Below, in pieces: positions 45,690 through 56,100 of a stretch of 64,000 nucleotides of DNA. The DNA lies in assembly GCF_000425645.1 (NCBI RefSeq), contig NZ_AUDV01000006.1:310001-374000 (forward strand). The letters run 5' to 3'. The position numbers were made by a program, and so were the translations under genes. Within the stretch, counting starts at the first letter, position 1. Each line of letters opens with the position of its first letter. Under the pieces are notes generated by a model, which ran no database searches, had not been told where the DNA came from, and saw only the letters and a list, made by a program, of their open reading frames with translations. Source of the DNA: Gaetbulibacter saemankumensis DSM 17032. GTDB taxonomy: Bacteria; Bacteroidota; Bacteroidia; Flavobacteriales; Flavobacteriaceae.

Positions 45690-47041
45690 TATCCTATTTC
45701 TTTAAGCATTAAGTCTAAACCTTCTCTAATTATTTTTTGATGTGGTTGTTTAGATACACATACAAATTCTGTTAATGCGAAATCTTCAGGTGCTACTTCG
45801 TACATACCTAAAGCCTCCATTTCATCAAGATCCTTATACATACAAGCTTTTAAAATTTGCATTGGATAAATATCTAAAGGAAAAACTTCTTCGTAATTTC
45901 CTGTAACAACAAAAGCACGGTGTTCACCATTTGTATTGGTATCCAAATCGTATGATTTTTTAGGATTTAACCAAGAAAAGGTTAAAGCTCTTGAAGTAGA
46001 AATCTTATTAAACACAGGCTTAGTCCATCCAAATAACTCGTAATCATCACCTTCTGGAATCACCGTTATTACATTACTATAATAATCTAAATAACCATCA
46101 GGCTTCACCTGTTTACCGCTTAATACGTTACCTGAAATAATACGAACATGAGCACCCTGTGCGACCCCTTTATCATAAATCATTGTTGCAACTTCACTTC
46201 CTATTTTAGTAGTAAAATATCTAGGTTTTTCAATGGAAGAACCTGCTAAAGCAACTATTCGTTCCGCATTAAACTTTCCTGTTAATAATAATTCACCTAA
46301 AATAACAAGATCTTGCGCAGCAACAGTCCAAACAACTTCACCTTTATTTACAGGATCTATTCTATTAATAAGTGTACCTACATTACCAGCAGGATGCGGC
46401 CCTGATATTTTATGTAAATTCACCCCTGATAATCCAGCTAAAGGTGAATTTGAAGAACCTACACCTACATGAATTTTACCTTCAGTTAATTTAGCCAGTG
46501 CATCTACTGCCGCTTGTAACTCAGCTTCTTTACCTTTAAGGGTAAAATCTAAGTTTGCAGCTAATGGTGCACTCGCATATCCTGAAATAAAAATAGCTTT
46601 AGGTGTCTTTTCTGGGTTTGCAATTACATCATAAGGACGTTGTTTTACAAACGGCCAACACCCTGAAGCTAGTAAATGAGACTTTACTTCATCGGTAGTA
46701 GCTGTTTCTAAATTAAACTTACCATTATCCTGATAAGTTTGCTCCTTACTTGCTTGAATTTTAATTGATAAAATCTTACGTTTTTCTCCACGTGCAATTT
46801 CTATAATTTCACCAGCTACTGGAGAAACAAACTTTACATTTTCGTTAGATTTATCATAAAAAACAGGCTCTCCTGCTTTTACAACCGTTCCAACTTTAGA
46901 AATCAATTTTGGAATAACGCTATGGAAGTCTTCAGGCCTTAAAGTATAAAAGTTGCTTACTACTGCCTTTTCCAAGGTAGGTTCGGCTGCACCTTTAAGT
47001 TTAATGTCTAGACCTTTTTTAATGCGAATGTCGTTTGACAT
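45689..47041 (-). CDS. nqrA: Na+-translocating NADH:quinone reductase subunit A
   Basis: NqrA is the peripheral cytoplasmic subunit without cofactors that packs on NqrB. The 450-residue protein starts with the RnfC-like barrel (IRIKKGLDIKLKGAAE) and contains VYFD-type VFYDKSNENVKFVSPVAG and GPHPAGNVGTLI signatures. It is the first gene of nqrABCDEF and has a -7 element about 40 bases upstream. Transcription is divergent from the T9SS plug-domain gene. Confidence 0.95.
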   Translation of the reverse strand: MSNDIRIKKGLDIKLKGAAEPTLEKAVVSNFYTLRPEDFHSVIPKLISKVGTVVKAGEPVFYDKSNENVKFVSPVAGEIIEIARGEKRKILSIKIQASKEQTYQDNGKFNLETATTDEVKSHLLASGCWPFVKQRPYDVIANPEKTPKAIFISGYASAPLAANLDFTLKGKEAELQAAVDALAKLTEGKIHVGVGSSNSPLAGLSGVNLHKISGPHPAGNVGTLINRIDPVNKGEVVWTVAAQDLVILGELLLTGKFNAERIVALAGSSIEKPRYFTTKIGSEVATMIYDKGVAQGAHVRIISGNVLSGKQVKPDGYLDYYSNVITVIPEGDDYELFGWTKPVFNKISTSRALTFSWLNPKKSYDLDTNTNGEHRAFVVTGNYEEVFPLDIYPMQILKACMYKDLDEMEALGMYEVAPEDFALTEFVCVSKQPHQKIIREGLDLMLKEIG

Positions 47042-47079
47042 ATTATATATGATTGAAATTATTTGTCTAAAAATCGCTG

Positions 47080-47087
47080 CAAAAATA
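47080..47087 (-). promoter_or_regulatory. Candidate -7 promoter element of the nqr operon
   Basis: TATTTTTG on the minus strand matches TAnnTTTG 39 bases before the nqrA ATG. Confidence 0.4.
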
Positions 47088-47210
47088 CAAATTTCTAATC
47101 TAATTAAATAGAATGTTTTATGCAGCTATTTATTTATATTAATTCTAAATTACTAAGTTTACAAAGGTATGAATTTTGCATATATTTACATAAATTTTAC
47201 TCGTTCAAAC

Positions 47211-48470
47211 ATGAATGTTAACATCAAATTATCACTTGTTATCTTTTCTTTATCATTTTATGGCTTTAGTCAAATTCATGAAATTAACCCACCGTCACAT
47301 ATAAAAACCATAAATTTTAAAGGTAACACTCCAGAAACTCAACTTCCTATTTTAAAACTTGGAGAATATTTAGTTTTAGAATTTGATGCACTTAACGGAA
47401 ATGAAGATGATTATTATTACAAAATTGAACACTATAATTACGACTGGACACCATCGGTTTTGGTCAAATCTGAATTCTTAGAAGGTTTCGACAATCAACG
47501 CATTCGTAATTACGAAAATTCATATAACACCTATCAAATTTATTCGCATTACAAACTCACGATTCCAAATCAACAAACCAGAAGACTGAAAGTATCTGGT
47601 AATTACATGATATTTATATACAATAGTTACGACGAATTAGTTTTTTCTAGAAAATTCATGATTTATGAAAATAAAGCAGCCGTTGGTATTAATGTAAAAC
47701 GGTCCAGAAATATTGACTTTATAGAACAAAAACAACGAGTAGACATCTCCATTACCCCAAATGGCATTGCTTTTAACAACCCTATGGAAACTGTAAAAGC
47801 ACACATCATTCAAAACAACAATTTAAATACAGCGATTACTAATTTAAAACCACTTTACACTTTAGGCAAACAACTTATCTACAAATACGACCATGAGACT
47901 AGTTTTTGGGCTGGAAATGAATATTTATACTTTGAGAACAAAGACATCCGGGCTGCCAACAACAACATTCAATTTATAGACTTACAAGACCTTTACCATA
48001 ATTTCTTATTCACCAACATTGAACGATTTAACAAACCCTACACCTACAATCCAGATATAAATGGAAACTACCTTATAACCTGTGTTGATGCCGAAGACCC
48101 AAGTATTGAAGCTGACTATGCCTGGATACATTTTTCACTAGCACGTCAAAATTCCGAATCTGAACTAAACGCCAAAAACATATATGTCTATGGTAATTTT
48201 AATAACTATAGTTTGGATGAGTTGAACAAAATGTACTTTGATGAATCTGAAGGGATTTATAGATGCAAAATGCTTCTTAAACAAGGATTCTACAATTACA
48301 AATATGTAACGGTCGATAATAGCGGTAATATTGATGAAGGAGCTATTGGAGGTAATTTTTACCAAACCGAAAACAATTACAAAGTGATTGTTTATTACCG
48401 AGACTTAGGCGCACGCTACGATAAAATTGTAGGTATAGGCGAAGGCACATCAGTTAATATATCAAATTAA
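47211..48470 (+). CDS. Type IX secretion system plug-domain protein (DUF5103)
   Basis: From ATG 47211, which places a signal peptide (MNVNIKLSLVIFSLSFYGFS) at the start, the product is about 419 residues. The N-terminal domain matches the T9SS plug/DUF5103 family with IHEINPP, YYYKIEHYNYDW and EGFDNQRIRNYENSYNT. This protein closes the translocon SprA on its periplasmic side or is a related structural factor. A C-terminal Ig/CBM48-like part ends the protein. An earlier ATG at 47169 lacks a signal peptide. It shows that the cell exports proteins by T9SS. Confidence 0.9.
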   Translation: MNVNIKLSLVIFSLSFYGFSQIHEINPPSHIKTINFKGNTPETQLPILKLGEYLVLEFDALNGNEDDYYYKIEHYNYDWTPSVLVKSEFLEGFDNQRIRNYENSYNTYQIYSHYKLTIPNQQTRRLKVSGNYMIFIYNSYDELVFSRKFMIYENKAAVGINVKRSRNIDFIEQKQRVDISITPNGIAFNNPMETVKAHIIQNNNLNTAITNLKPLYTLGKQLIYKYDHETSFWAGNEYLYFENKDIRAANNNIQFIDLQDLYHNFLFTNIERFNKPYTYNPDINGNYLITCVDAEDPSIEADYAWIHFSLARQNSESELNAKNIYVYGNFNNYSLDELNKMYFDESEGIYRCKMLLKQGFYNYKYVTVDNSGNIDEGAIGGNFYQTENNYKVIVYYRDLGARYDKIVGIGEGTSVNISN

Positions 48471-48577
48471 CCCCTATTTTTAACTGATTTTTTAACCAAA
48501 GACGTTAAAATTCACTTCAACCATCTTATATTTATTATTTTAGCATTTGAAAAATATTTTGATTTTGTAACAAAAAC

Positions 48578-48964
48578 ATGGTTCAACAAGTTACTTGTGG
48601 TATAAAAATTTCGGTAGAAACTCACTACGAAGGTTCCTTTTATAAGAATTACAGAATTCAGTATGCTTTCGCATACACGATTACAATTGAAAACCAAAGT
48701 AAAGATTCTGTACAGTTAAATGCCCGTCACTGGGAAATATTGGATGCTCTAAATAATATTGAAACTGTTAATGGTGAAGGTGTAATTGGCAAGAAACCCG
48801 TATTAAAACCAGGTGAATCTCACACTTACACTTCAGGCTGTATCTTAACATCTCCTTTTGGAGCTATGCAAGGTCATTACGAAATGGTAAACTTTACCAC
48901 TACACGCCAATTTCAAGTTACCATTCCTACTTTCAAATTAAGCGCACCATTTGCCATTAATTAA
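48578..48964 (+). CDS. apaG: ApaG protein
   Basis: The 128-residue protein is the small beta-sandwich ApaG, linked in enterobacteria to Co2+/Mg2+ efflux, though its molecular role is unclear. Family motifs are VTCGIKISVETHYE, AYTITIENQSKDSVQL, and GEGVIGKKPVLKPGESHTYTSG. It ends convergently, overlapping the next minus-strand gene by 8 bases. No signal peptide. Confidence 0.93.
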   Translation: MVQQVTCGIKISVETHYEGSFYKNYRIQYAFAYTITIENQSKDSVQLNARHWEILDALNNIETVNGEGVIGKKPVLKPGESHTYTSGCILTSPFGAMQGHYEMVNFTTTRQFQVTIPTFKLSAPFAIN

Positions 48965-49961
48965 CTAAAGGACTAACTCTATCAAAGCGATAAATTCTAT
49001 CGCCTTGCTTAATATGAAAAAATTGACAATTTGAATAGTGTACAAACTGGTATTCAAAGTGATATTCAAAAGAGGTGTCATTTACCATATAAACCTCCGA
49101 AACATCTATATTTCCATGAGGTGAAATACGTCTGAAATGATATTTTAAATCATCCCCCAAATAATGCAATTCAAACCAAGCACCAGCAGCAATACCCGGT
49201 AACCATTGAGCCTTTTCATGTAAATTTTCAACTTTCTTCGGATGTAATGATCCTAAAAAATTAGGTTCATGATGCTCCAGTTTATCTAAAAAACATCGCA
49301 TATTTTCACGCATTTTAGAATTCTTAAATTGAAAAATTTCGCCAGATTCTGAAACTTCAAACACCTTACCTTCGGTATTTGCTAATAACACATTACCAAT
49401 TGTACTAGGCGTAAACCATTTAGATTTCATTAAATTTTTACGAATGGTTTTATCGGTCACCCCCGCAATTAAAGCATCCGTCACAAACCTAGCGCAATTA
49501 GTCGCATTTTTCTTAAAAGCCGCATATCTTATAAAATGCATATTCTGCATCTCTGTTATATAAGCTCTACCCTTTTCATAATCTATAGCACGACATACCG
49601 ATGCCACCAACTTACCTTCACCATGCGTAAACTTAGGATGCACGGCAAGAAATTTTAAAATCTCATCTAAATTTAAAATCTCATTATTTTTAATAATAGC
49701 TTTAATAGGAAAATGTAATTCATTATCGGTATGCTTACCACGAACTCTCCCAAAAGGTTCCGGTGTAATATAACGACCAAAATCATGATATTCCAGAACT
49801 CCTGTTTCTTTATTAATTAAAACCAAAGCTGCATGACCCGCACGTAAATAATTCTTTTTACCAATACCTACAAACCGTAAAAAAGGAGAATACCACTCCT
49901 TAGAAACCATAACAATAGTTTCCGGGTACGCCAAAGTTAAAATCAAACCAGAATTATCCAT
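48957..49961 (-). CDS. Putative permuted papain-like thiol hydrolase (DUF6695-like)
   Basis: The 334-residue protein is not an established enzyme. It has RAGHAALVLIN with His43, an acidic/His patch YHDFGRY (57-63), and NATNCARFVTDAL with Cys156. The His-before-Cys order and surrounding patterns resemble the circularly permuted NlpC/P60 (LRAT/YiiX-like) hydrolases. It resembles a flavobacterial DUF6695 family that accompanies NRDE genes (from memory). There is no signal peptide. Its start overlaps the end of the NRDE gene by 8 bases, so the two are translated together. The activity is inferred. Confidence 0.72.
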   Translation of the reverse strand: MDNSGLILTLAYPETIVMVSKEWYSPFLRFVGIGKKNYLRAGHAALVLINKETGVLEYHDFGRYITPEPFGRVRGKHTDNELHFPIKAIIKNNEILNLDEILKFLAVHPKFTHGEGKLVASVCRAIDYEKGRAYITEMQNMHFIRYAAFKKNATNCARFVTDALIAGVTDKTIRKNLMKSKWFTPSTIGNVLLANTEGKVFEVSESGEIFQFKNSKMRENMRCFLDKLEHHEPNFLGSLHPKKVENLHEKAQWLPGIAAGAWFELHYLGDDLKYHFRRISPHGNIDVSEVYMVNDTSFEYHFEYQFVHYSNCQFFHIKQGDRIYRFDRVSPLVN

Positions 49962-50679
49962 TCACTTTATTTGGCAGATTAAATGTTTGTGAACTAATTA
50001 TGTGAGATTCTAGATTTTGGAATTGCATTTCGACTTCATTACCTTCCTTTATAATTTGAGTTATAGAAGTGGTTTTAACAAAACCTCGATCCATGACTAC
50101 TCCATAATCTAAATTTCCTTGACCTGCGGTTTTATGAAATTCTAAAACAGAAGAAGAAGATAATTCATTCTGACTTTTAAAATTATGAAACCATTCCTGA
50201 CGGCTTTCTTTCATTTCCTGACTATATAAGGTTGTCGAAGACCATAATTTTGGTTCGTTTGGAAGCTGTTTAAAATGCACCTCTTTCTCATCCCATACCA
50301 ATTCAAATATTTGCAAACCAGCCTCCCAATCTACTATAACCATCGTGAAAGGTTCGATACCATGAAAGTTATAATTTTCAACCAATAAACAGACATTATT
50401 GGTAACCATAAATTCTTTAGCAACAACTCCTCTGCTTTTTGAATACGCATATTTACGCACATGTTTTTCAAAGCCACCATTTAACACACACACCACCCGA
50501 TTTAATTCACTTACCCCTACCCATGTACCTCCTGACAATTCATCTTTTGGGTATAAAAGTTTCGCATCATCAACATTATAAAAAGCCGGCTCAGAAGAAA
50601 GTCGCTCAGGCGCTTCATCACGATTAGAAGTTAAAATAAAATTATCTACGCCTCGCGGGACTATTGTAACGGTACACAT
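49954..50679 (-). CDS. NRDE-family protein (TANGO2-like)
   Basis: The 241-residue protein begins MCTVTIVPRG and contains SNRDEAPERL, the N-terminal Cys-containing NRDE signature of the TANGO2 family. The Cys2 start and beta-rich fold suggest an Ntn-hydrolase relationship, but the biochemical activity of the family is unresolved (TANGO2 is linked to haem/lipid handling in eukaryotes). It overlaps the putative thiol hydrolase gene at its 3' end, and is divergent from pruA. Confidence 0.9.
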   Translation of the reverse strand: MCTVTIVPRGVDNFILTSNRDEAPERLSSEPAFYNVDDAKLLYPKDELSGGTWVGVSELNRVVCVLNGGFEKHVRKYAYSKSRGVVAKEFMVTNNVCLLVENYNFHGIEPFTMVIVDWEAGLQIFELVWDEKEVHFKQLPNEPKLWSSTTLYSQEMKESRQEWFHNFKSQNELSSSSVLEFHKTAGQGNLDYGVVMDRGFVKTTSITQIIKEGNEVEMQFQNLESHIISSQTFNLPNKVNG

Positions 50680-50697
50680 GTGATTTATAGTCTAAAA

Positions 50698-50705
50698 CAA
50701 AATTA
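50698..50705 (-). promoter_or_regulatory. Candidate -7 promoter element of the NRDE/thiol-hydrolase pair
   Basis: TAATTTTG on the minus strand matches TAnnTTTG 19 bases before the NRDE ATG. Confidence 0.4.
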
Positions 50706-50778
50706 CAACTTACAAAAATCTACTAAATTTTAACAGGTTTTTGACAATTTACTCCCCACTAAACTCTATTTAAAACCG

Positions 50779-50786
50779 TAAATTTG
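50779..50786 (+). promoter_or_regulatory. Candidate -7 promoter element for pruA
   Basis: TAAATTTG matches TAnnTTTG 38 bases before the pruA ATG. Confidence 0.4.
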
Positions 50787-50824
50787 CAATAAACATAAAC
50801 AAATAAAACTAAAACAATTGTAAT

Positions 50825-52453
50825 ATGGGAAAAGGTTTTTTCAATGTACCAATAGCAATTAACGAACCCGTAAAGAGCTATGCTCCTGGTTCACCTGAAC
50901 GAGAAGAAGTTCTTGAAACCTATAAAAATATGTTCAATAGTCAGGTTGACGTACCTCTTTATATTAACGGAGAATACGTTAGCACTGGAAACACAAGAAC
51001 AATGTCACCTCCACATGATCATCAACATGTTGTGGGTACGTATCATGTTGCTGAACAATCTCACGTTGAAGAAGCCATAGCAACTGCTTTAGAGGCTAGA
51101 AAAACATGGGCTTTAATGCCATGGGAGCAACGTGCTGCTATTTTCTTAAAAGCCGCTGAATTGGTTGCCGGACCTTACAGAGCTAAGATAAATGCTGCTA
51201 CAATGATAGCGCAGTCTAAAAATATTCATCAAGCTGAAATTGACTCAGCTTGTGAGCTTGTAGATTTCTTACGTTTTAACGTACAATATATGACAGACAT
51301 CTACGCGGAGCAACCAGAAAGCACAAACGATGCCTGGAACCGTGTAGAGTACAGACCTTTAGAAGGATTTACTTACGCTGTTACACCATTTAATTTCACT
51401 GCTATCGCTGGAAACTTACCTGCTTGTATGGCCTTAATGGGTAACGTTGTTGTTTGGAAACCAAGTGATAGTCAAGTGTATTCTGCAAAAGTTATTATGG
51501 ATATTTTTGAGGAAGCTGGCGTTCCTGCAGGTGTAATTAATGTAGTATTTGGTGATCCTGTGATGATTTCTAATACGGTATTATCTAGTCCTGATTTCTC
51601 CGGGTTACATTTTACTGGTTCTACATTTGTGTTCAAAGAACTTTGGAAACAAATTGGAAACAATATTCACACATATAAAACGTACCCTCGAATTGTTGGA
51701 GAAACTGGAGGTAAAGACTTTATCGTCGCTCACAAATCGGCTAACCCTAAGCAAGTCGCTACAGCTATCGCTCGAGGTGCATTCGAATTCCAAGGTCAAA
51801 AATGTAGCGCAGCTTCTAGAGCATATGTACCTGCCGGTATCTGGGAAGAAGTTAAAGCTTTCCTTATTGAAGATATAAAATCTTTCAAAATAGGATCACC
51901 AGAAAACATGGATAACTTCATTACCGCCGTTATCCATGAAGGCTCTTTCGATAAATTAGCTAAATACATTGATCAGGCTAAAGCAGATGCTGATGCTGAA
52001 ATTATAGTTGGAGGTGGTTATGATAAAAGCAAAGGATATTTTATTGAACCAACTGTTATTTTAACAACCAATCCGAAGTACGCAACAATGACCACAGAAC
52101 TATTTGGTCCGGTTATTACTATATATGTGTATGAAGATGAAGCTTATGCTGACACGCTCAAACTTGTAGATGAAACTAGCGAATATGCTTTAACTGGCGC
52201 TATTCTTTCTCAAGATAGATATGCCATCACACAAGCAACAACCGCTTTACAAAATTGCGCTGGTAACTTCTACATTAACGACAAACCAACGGGAGCTGTT
52301 GTAGGTCAACAACCTTTTGGTGGTGCTCGTGCTTCAGGCACTAACGATAAAGCAGGAAGTGCACAAAACTTAATGCGTTGGGTGTCTACTCGATTAATTA
52401 AAGAAACCTTTGTTACTCCTACAGATTACCGTTATCCATTCTTAGGAGAATAG
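50825..52453 (+). CDS. pruA: L-glutamate gamma-semialdehyde dehydrogenase
   Basis: This single-function P5C dehydrogenase oxidises glutamate gamma-semialdehyde to glutamate with NAD+, the second step of proline catabolism. The 542-residue protein has TPFNFTAIAGNLP, the Glu in VGETGGKDFIVAH and the catalytic Cys in FQGQKCSAASR, with the P5CDH-type C-terminus. There is no fused proline dehydrogenase domain, so PutA function is split as in most flavobacteria. It ends at a strong terminator. Confidence 0.95.
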   Translation: MGKGFFNVPIAINEPVKSYAPGSPEREEVLETYKNMFNSQVDVPLYINGEYVSTGNTRTMSPPHDHQHVVGTYHVAEQSHVEEAIATALEARKTWALMPWEQRAAIFLKAAELVAGPYRAKINAATMIAQSKNIHQAEIDSACELVDFLRFNVQYMTDIYAEQPESTNDAWNRVEYRPLEGFTYAVTPFNFTAIAGNLPACMALMGNVVVWKPSDSQVYSAKVIMDIFEEAGVPAGVINVVFGDPVMISNTVLSSPDFSGLHFTGSTFVFKELWKQIGNNIHTYKTYPRIVGETGGKDFIVAHKSANPKQVATAIARGAFEFQGQKCSAASRAYVPAGIWEEVKAFLIEDIKSFKIGSPENMDNFITAVIHEGSFDKLAKYIDQAKADADAEIIVGGGYDKSKGYFIEPTVILTTNPKYATMTTELFGPVITIYVYEDEAYADTLKLVDETSEYALTGAILSQDRYAITQATTALQNCAGNFYINDKPTGAVVGQQPFGGARASGTNDKAGSAQNLMRWVSTRLIKETFVTPTDYRYPFLGE

Positions 52454-52472
52454 AAAATACTTTTATTTCATA

Positions 52473-52508
52473 AAAAAGCCTGTCATACATAATGACAGGC
52501 TTTTCGTT
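52473..52508 (+). terminator. Intrinsic terminator of pruA
   Basis: AAAAGCCTGTCAT / ATGACAGGCTTTT stem with ACATA loop followed by T-rich sequence. Confidence 0.85.
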
Positions 52509-52583
52509 TTATAAGTAAAAAGCATATAATTAACCCATCTATATAAGCAATTCATAAATACATTATTAGTAGAAAATCCAAAA

Positions 52584-53136
52584 AATGTAATCGTCGAAAT
52601 TCAAAAACAAAAAAACAACATTGAAAAAGCAGAACTTTAATGGACCTTTATAGAAAGCATTCCCATTCATGAAGACATTAAACTAAAGCAAGTTAAGTAT
52701 CAAAAACGCATTGAAAATCACAAACAAAGTCTTAAAAATCTAGCTGCCTGTGATATAAAATATATGCACTATAATGTTATAATTGTACTTGACTGGACAA
52801 GCACTCACTTATTTTGGAAACTTGATGATAAAAGTCCCGCCTTACGATTCGACAGGGTTGAAATGACTGTATTCGAAAAAATATATCATGAATCGTAAGG
52901 GTAAAGAAAACGATTATGAGAACAATATTTTACTAGCTCCTGAAAAATGATTCAACGAAATGTCGGCTCAGGACAAACAACGTCTGGAAGAGAGTATTTT
53001 AAAATGACTACCTGGAAGGTTTGACTATTTAAAATACAACAATAGCTATGCAGGATATGCAGCTATAGGCAGACTAAAAGGTTTGGCTGAACTTTGAAGC
53101 TTAGCATTAGGAATATCAAAAAATAATCTCCTTTAA
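52584..53136 (+). pseudogene. uxuA: Decayed mannonate dehydratase gene (uxuA relic)
   Basis: Reading the plus strand through stops gives a clear UxuA-like protein: VEIQKQKNNIEKAEL, stop (TAA 52638), WTFIESIPIHEDIK, IENHKQSLKNLAACDIKY, VLDWTSTHL, KSPALRFDRVEMTVFE. Near 52895 the frame shifts by one and continues FNEMSAQDKQRLEESIL and later SYAGYAAIGRLKGLAEL, with TGA stops at 52948, 53005 and 53095, ending at TAA 53134. The first about 40 residues and, between LPGRFDYLK and the C-terminal GYAAIGRLKGLAEL, most of the barrel are missing. Functional UxuA dehydrates D-mannonate in uronate catabolism; this copy cannot work. Confidence 0.88.
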
Positions 53137-53172
53137 ACAAAACCCCTTCTTTTAAAAGAGGGAGTTTTGTTT
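53136..53172 (-). terminator. Probable intrinsic terminator of the large T9SS protein gene
   Basis: Imperfect inverted repeat (CAAAACCCCTTCTTTT / AAAAGAGGGAGTTTTG) immediately after the minus-strand stop codon. It also follows the uxuA relic on the plus strand. Confidence 0.65.
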
Positions 53173-56100
53173 ACTCAATAATAATTCTCCTTCTAAAGAC
53201 TCCCTTAAATGTTTTAATCTTTAAAATATAGGCTCCAGAAGCAACTTGTACGGGCATCACTATTTTTTTATCCCCGTTGCCTTTCTCAACCTTAACTAGC
53301 TGTCCTAAAATATTATACAATTCAACTTCTTTGAAATTTTCTTTGCCCTTTCCATTAATTACAACTGCAGCATTTTTACTGTCATAATAGGTAATTATAT
53401 CGGAAGTTAAAATAAGTTTTTCACCAACTTTCAAACTATTATCTTCCTTAAACACTAGAGAAAATCGTTCGTTATAAGTTCCTGAATCGAGGCTAACTTG
53501 AAAAACCTCTTTCTGAATATTAATAACTTCGCCTGTAATATTATCCATTATGAGAATTGGTAAATCATCAGCTATATTTTCTTTAGAATCAATGCTAATT
53601 GTTACCAATCCAGATTGTTTCACTTTCAAACCTATGGACACAGTATCAAGCTCGTTGATATGATTTATTCCTTGAATAACAAATTTATGCTTTCCAATTA
53701 ACCAATACATATCCTCCTCTCCAATGTCGGCCATTAAGGCATCATAACCCAAATCAAATCCTTTGGAAGCTTTATCCTTTACACCCAAAACAATTTGTCT
53801 GTGATATCCCATAGGAGAATCAAACCCTAATCGAATAATGGGCGTTTCATCAATTTTACTATCTATAGATTTGTTTGAAATTGTTTTCCCCTTAGCGTTT
53901 GGCTGTTTAAAAAACATAGATTCTGTATCATCTTCTCTAGCAAAAACTCGTTGACTGTTCTTAAATACAATCGTACCACCATCCACCTCAGCGAGTAACT
54001 CATCATTATCGTTAAGCTGACCACCCAATGATGTCTTAACAAAAAAACCTTGATTAACTGAAATAAATTGTCCAGGAATTTTATTCCCGCTTAAAGTATT
54101 GTTGTTTTTATCTACAATAAGAGCTGCAGCCCCTCCTACTAAATTACGGGTAGCATACCCCCCAATGTACCCACTTTGGTTATGAGTGTTTTCTTCACCA
54201 AAGTGATCCCAAAAATAAAGCGCTCCATTAAAAACTGTTCCATTCTCATTATACCCCCCCGCTTCTAAACTCATATTATCCAATATAAATTCTGTGGCAT
54301 CTATAGCCGAAGGGTATGGATTACCAATCAATCGATCTACATCCCCTGATGATTTATTTAATTCCAAATAAATATCAGCATTATGAGGCATCCCTTTAAA
54401 AACATAGTTTTGTTGTTCAGATAAATTAGCCCCACCTGATGTACCTTTCATAGTAAAACCTTCACCAGAAATTAATGACGAATATTGGTTTATTTTACCC
54501 CAAGATCTATAATCGCTACTGGCGCCATAAAACTTATACAACCAACGAGTACTAATAATCCGTGGAGAAGAAGGAGTACTTAAATCAGCAGCATAAGTAG
54601 AAGTCTTAAAATTAATACCTACATAGCTCTCTGAATTAGTTCCATCTTTTAAAGTATATTTAATTTTATAGTTTGGATTAGAATATGCTATACCTTCCCC
54701 CTCTGTAAAGAGACTTCCTACGATTGGCCCTACAGAAGAAGACCAGTAATTATAATTGTAACTGTTTGCAAAGCCCTGCTGATCTCGTTCTAAATATCCT
54801 CCACTATCAGCATCTAAGACACTTCCTTCAGTTTGTATTAATTGAGATTCTCCTACTAAATCAATCACACCATCTAATTCTAAATAATGTGTAATTGTTA
54901 AGGATTGTCCTGAATTTGTTTCATTTTGTACTTCACTTGGATCAGCTATCGTAAATTCACCGGAATGACTCTTCAACCCCAATAGAGATATATTTCTATC
55001 TCCAGAATAAATATCGTGGGACATCTCAACAATATTCCAATCGATTCTAGTACTACCATCTAGTGCAACCGAATTAGGCAATATTTGGCTATTACTATTC
55101 TCCCAAGTTGCTGCACTGTCCCACGCACCATCAGCCTTAGAAATATATGGCACTGGGATATTCTGATTTTCAACAATTTGTTTATCCTTTTCTAAATACT
55201 TTATCCTTAAAAAGAAATTATTATCAGCTTGGCTAACCGCTGTTGTACCACAAAAATTATTAAAATCATAATAGCCTCGTAAAGTCGACCATGGAATATT
55301 TGCCAATTCATTACTAGAAGCTCCGGTAGGGATTATTTTTCCTGTAACCTTATTACTTGAATCCTCTTCTATTTCCTGATTCATCAAATACCGTACTTGG
55401 GACTCAGTAAGTCCCTGATCCCAAATACAAACTTCATCGATATCGCCTAAAAATGGATTCGAAATATCATTTTTACTAACATATAACGCTCCTATAGAAA
55501 AATTATTAAAATTGGGAGAAGGAGCAGAAACATTTAGTTCCGTTTTATCTAAAACACCGTCTACATATAAATAGATTGTGCCGCTATTATATACAAATGC
55601 AATATGGTGCCACTTATTGTCTGTCAAAGCCATGGTTGATATAAATCTCGGAGTGATATTATCATCTACTAATACCTCAACCTGATGCAAACTATTTAAA
55701 CGCAATTGTAATTTACTTCCTTTAGCCATAATAGTTCGCGTACTCGTTTGCGAGGCATCAGCCTTTACCCATGCCGAAATTGTAAAATCGTTTACATTTA
55801 AATTTACATTGGTTTCTCCCACCATATAATCTCCAGCTGTAAAACTTACAGCGTGATTTTCGGACAATTTGGGAGCCTTCCCGAATGTAAAATATTTTGT
55901 ACCATCGAAATCATACCAAGTTTTTAAATTACCTACTCCATCATTTAATAACGGAACAACATCAATTATATGGTTATCTACAAAATTCTCATTATCTGTC
56001 ACTATGAGCACATACTCTTCATCTGCACCTAATGAAAAACTACTAAAGGTACTTTCTGGAATAGACACATACACATTACCAACATCACTAGAAGACTCCG

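Noticed and set aside
52938-53097. TGA recoding (for example selenocysteine) in the uxuA-like frame
   Set aside because: TAA stops, a frameshift and large deletions in the same stretch make decay far more likely than recoding.
53136-53172. Attachment site or mobile-element end next to the uxuA relic
   Set aside because: It is an ordinary hairpin with flanking T/A tracts at a gene end; no target-site duplication or transposase was found.
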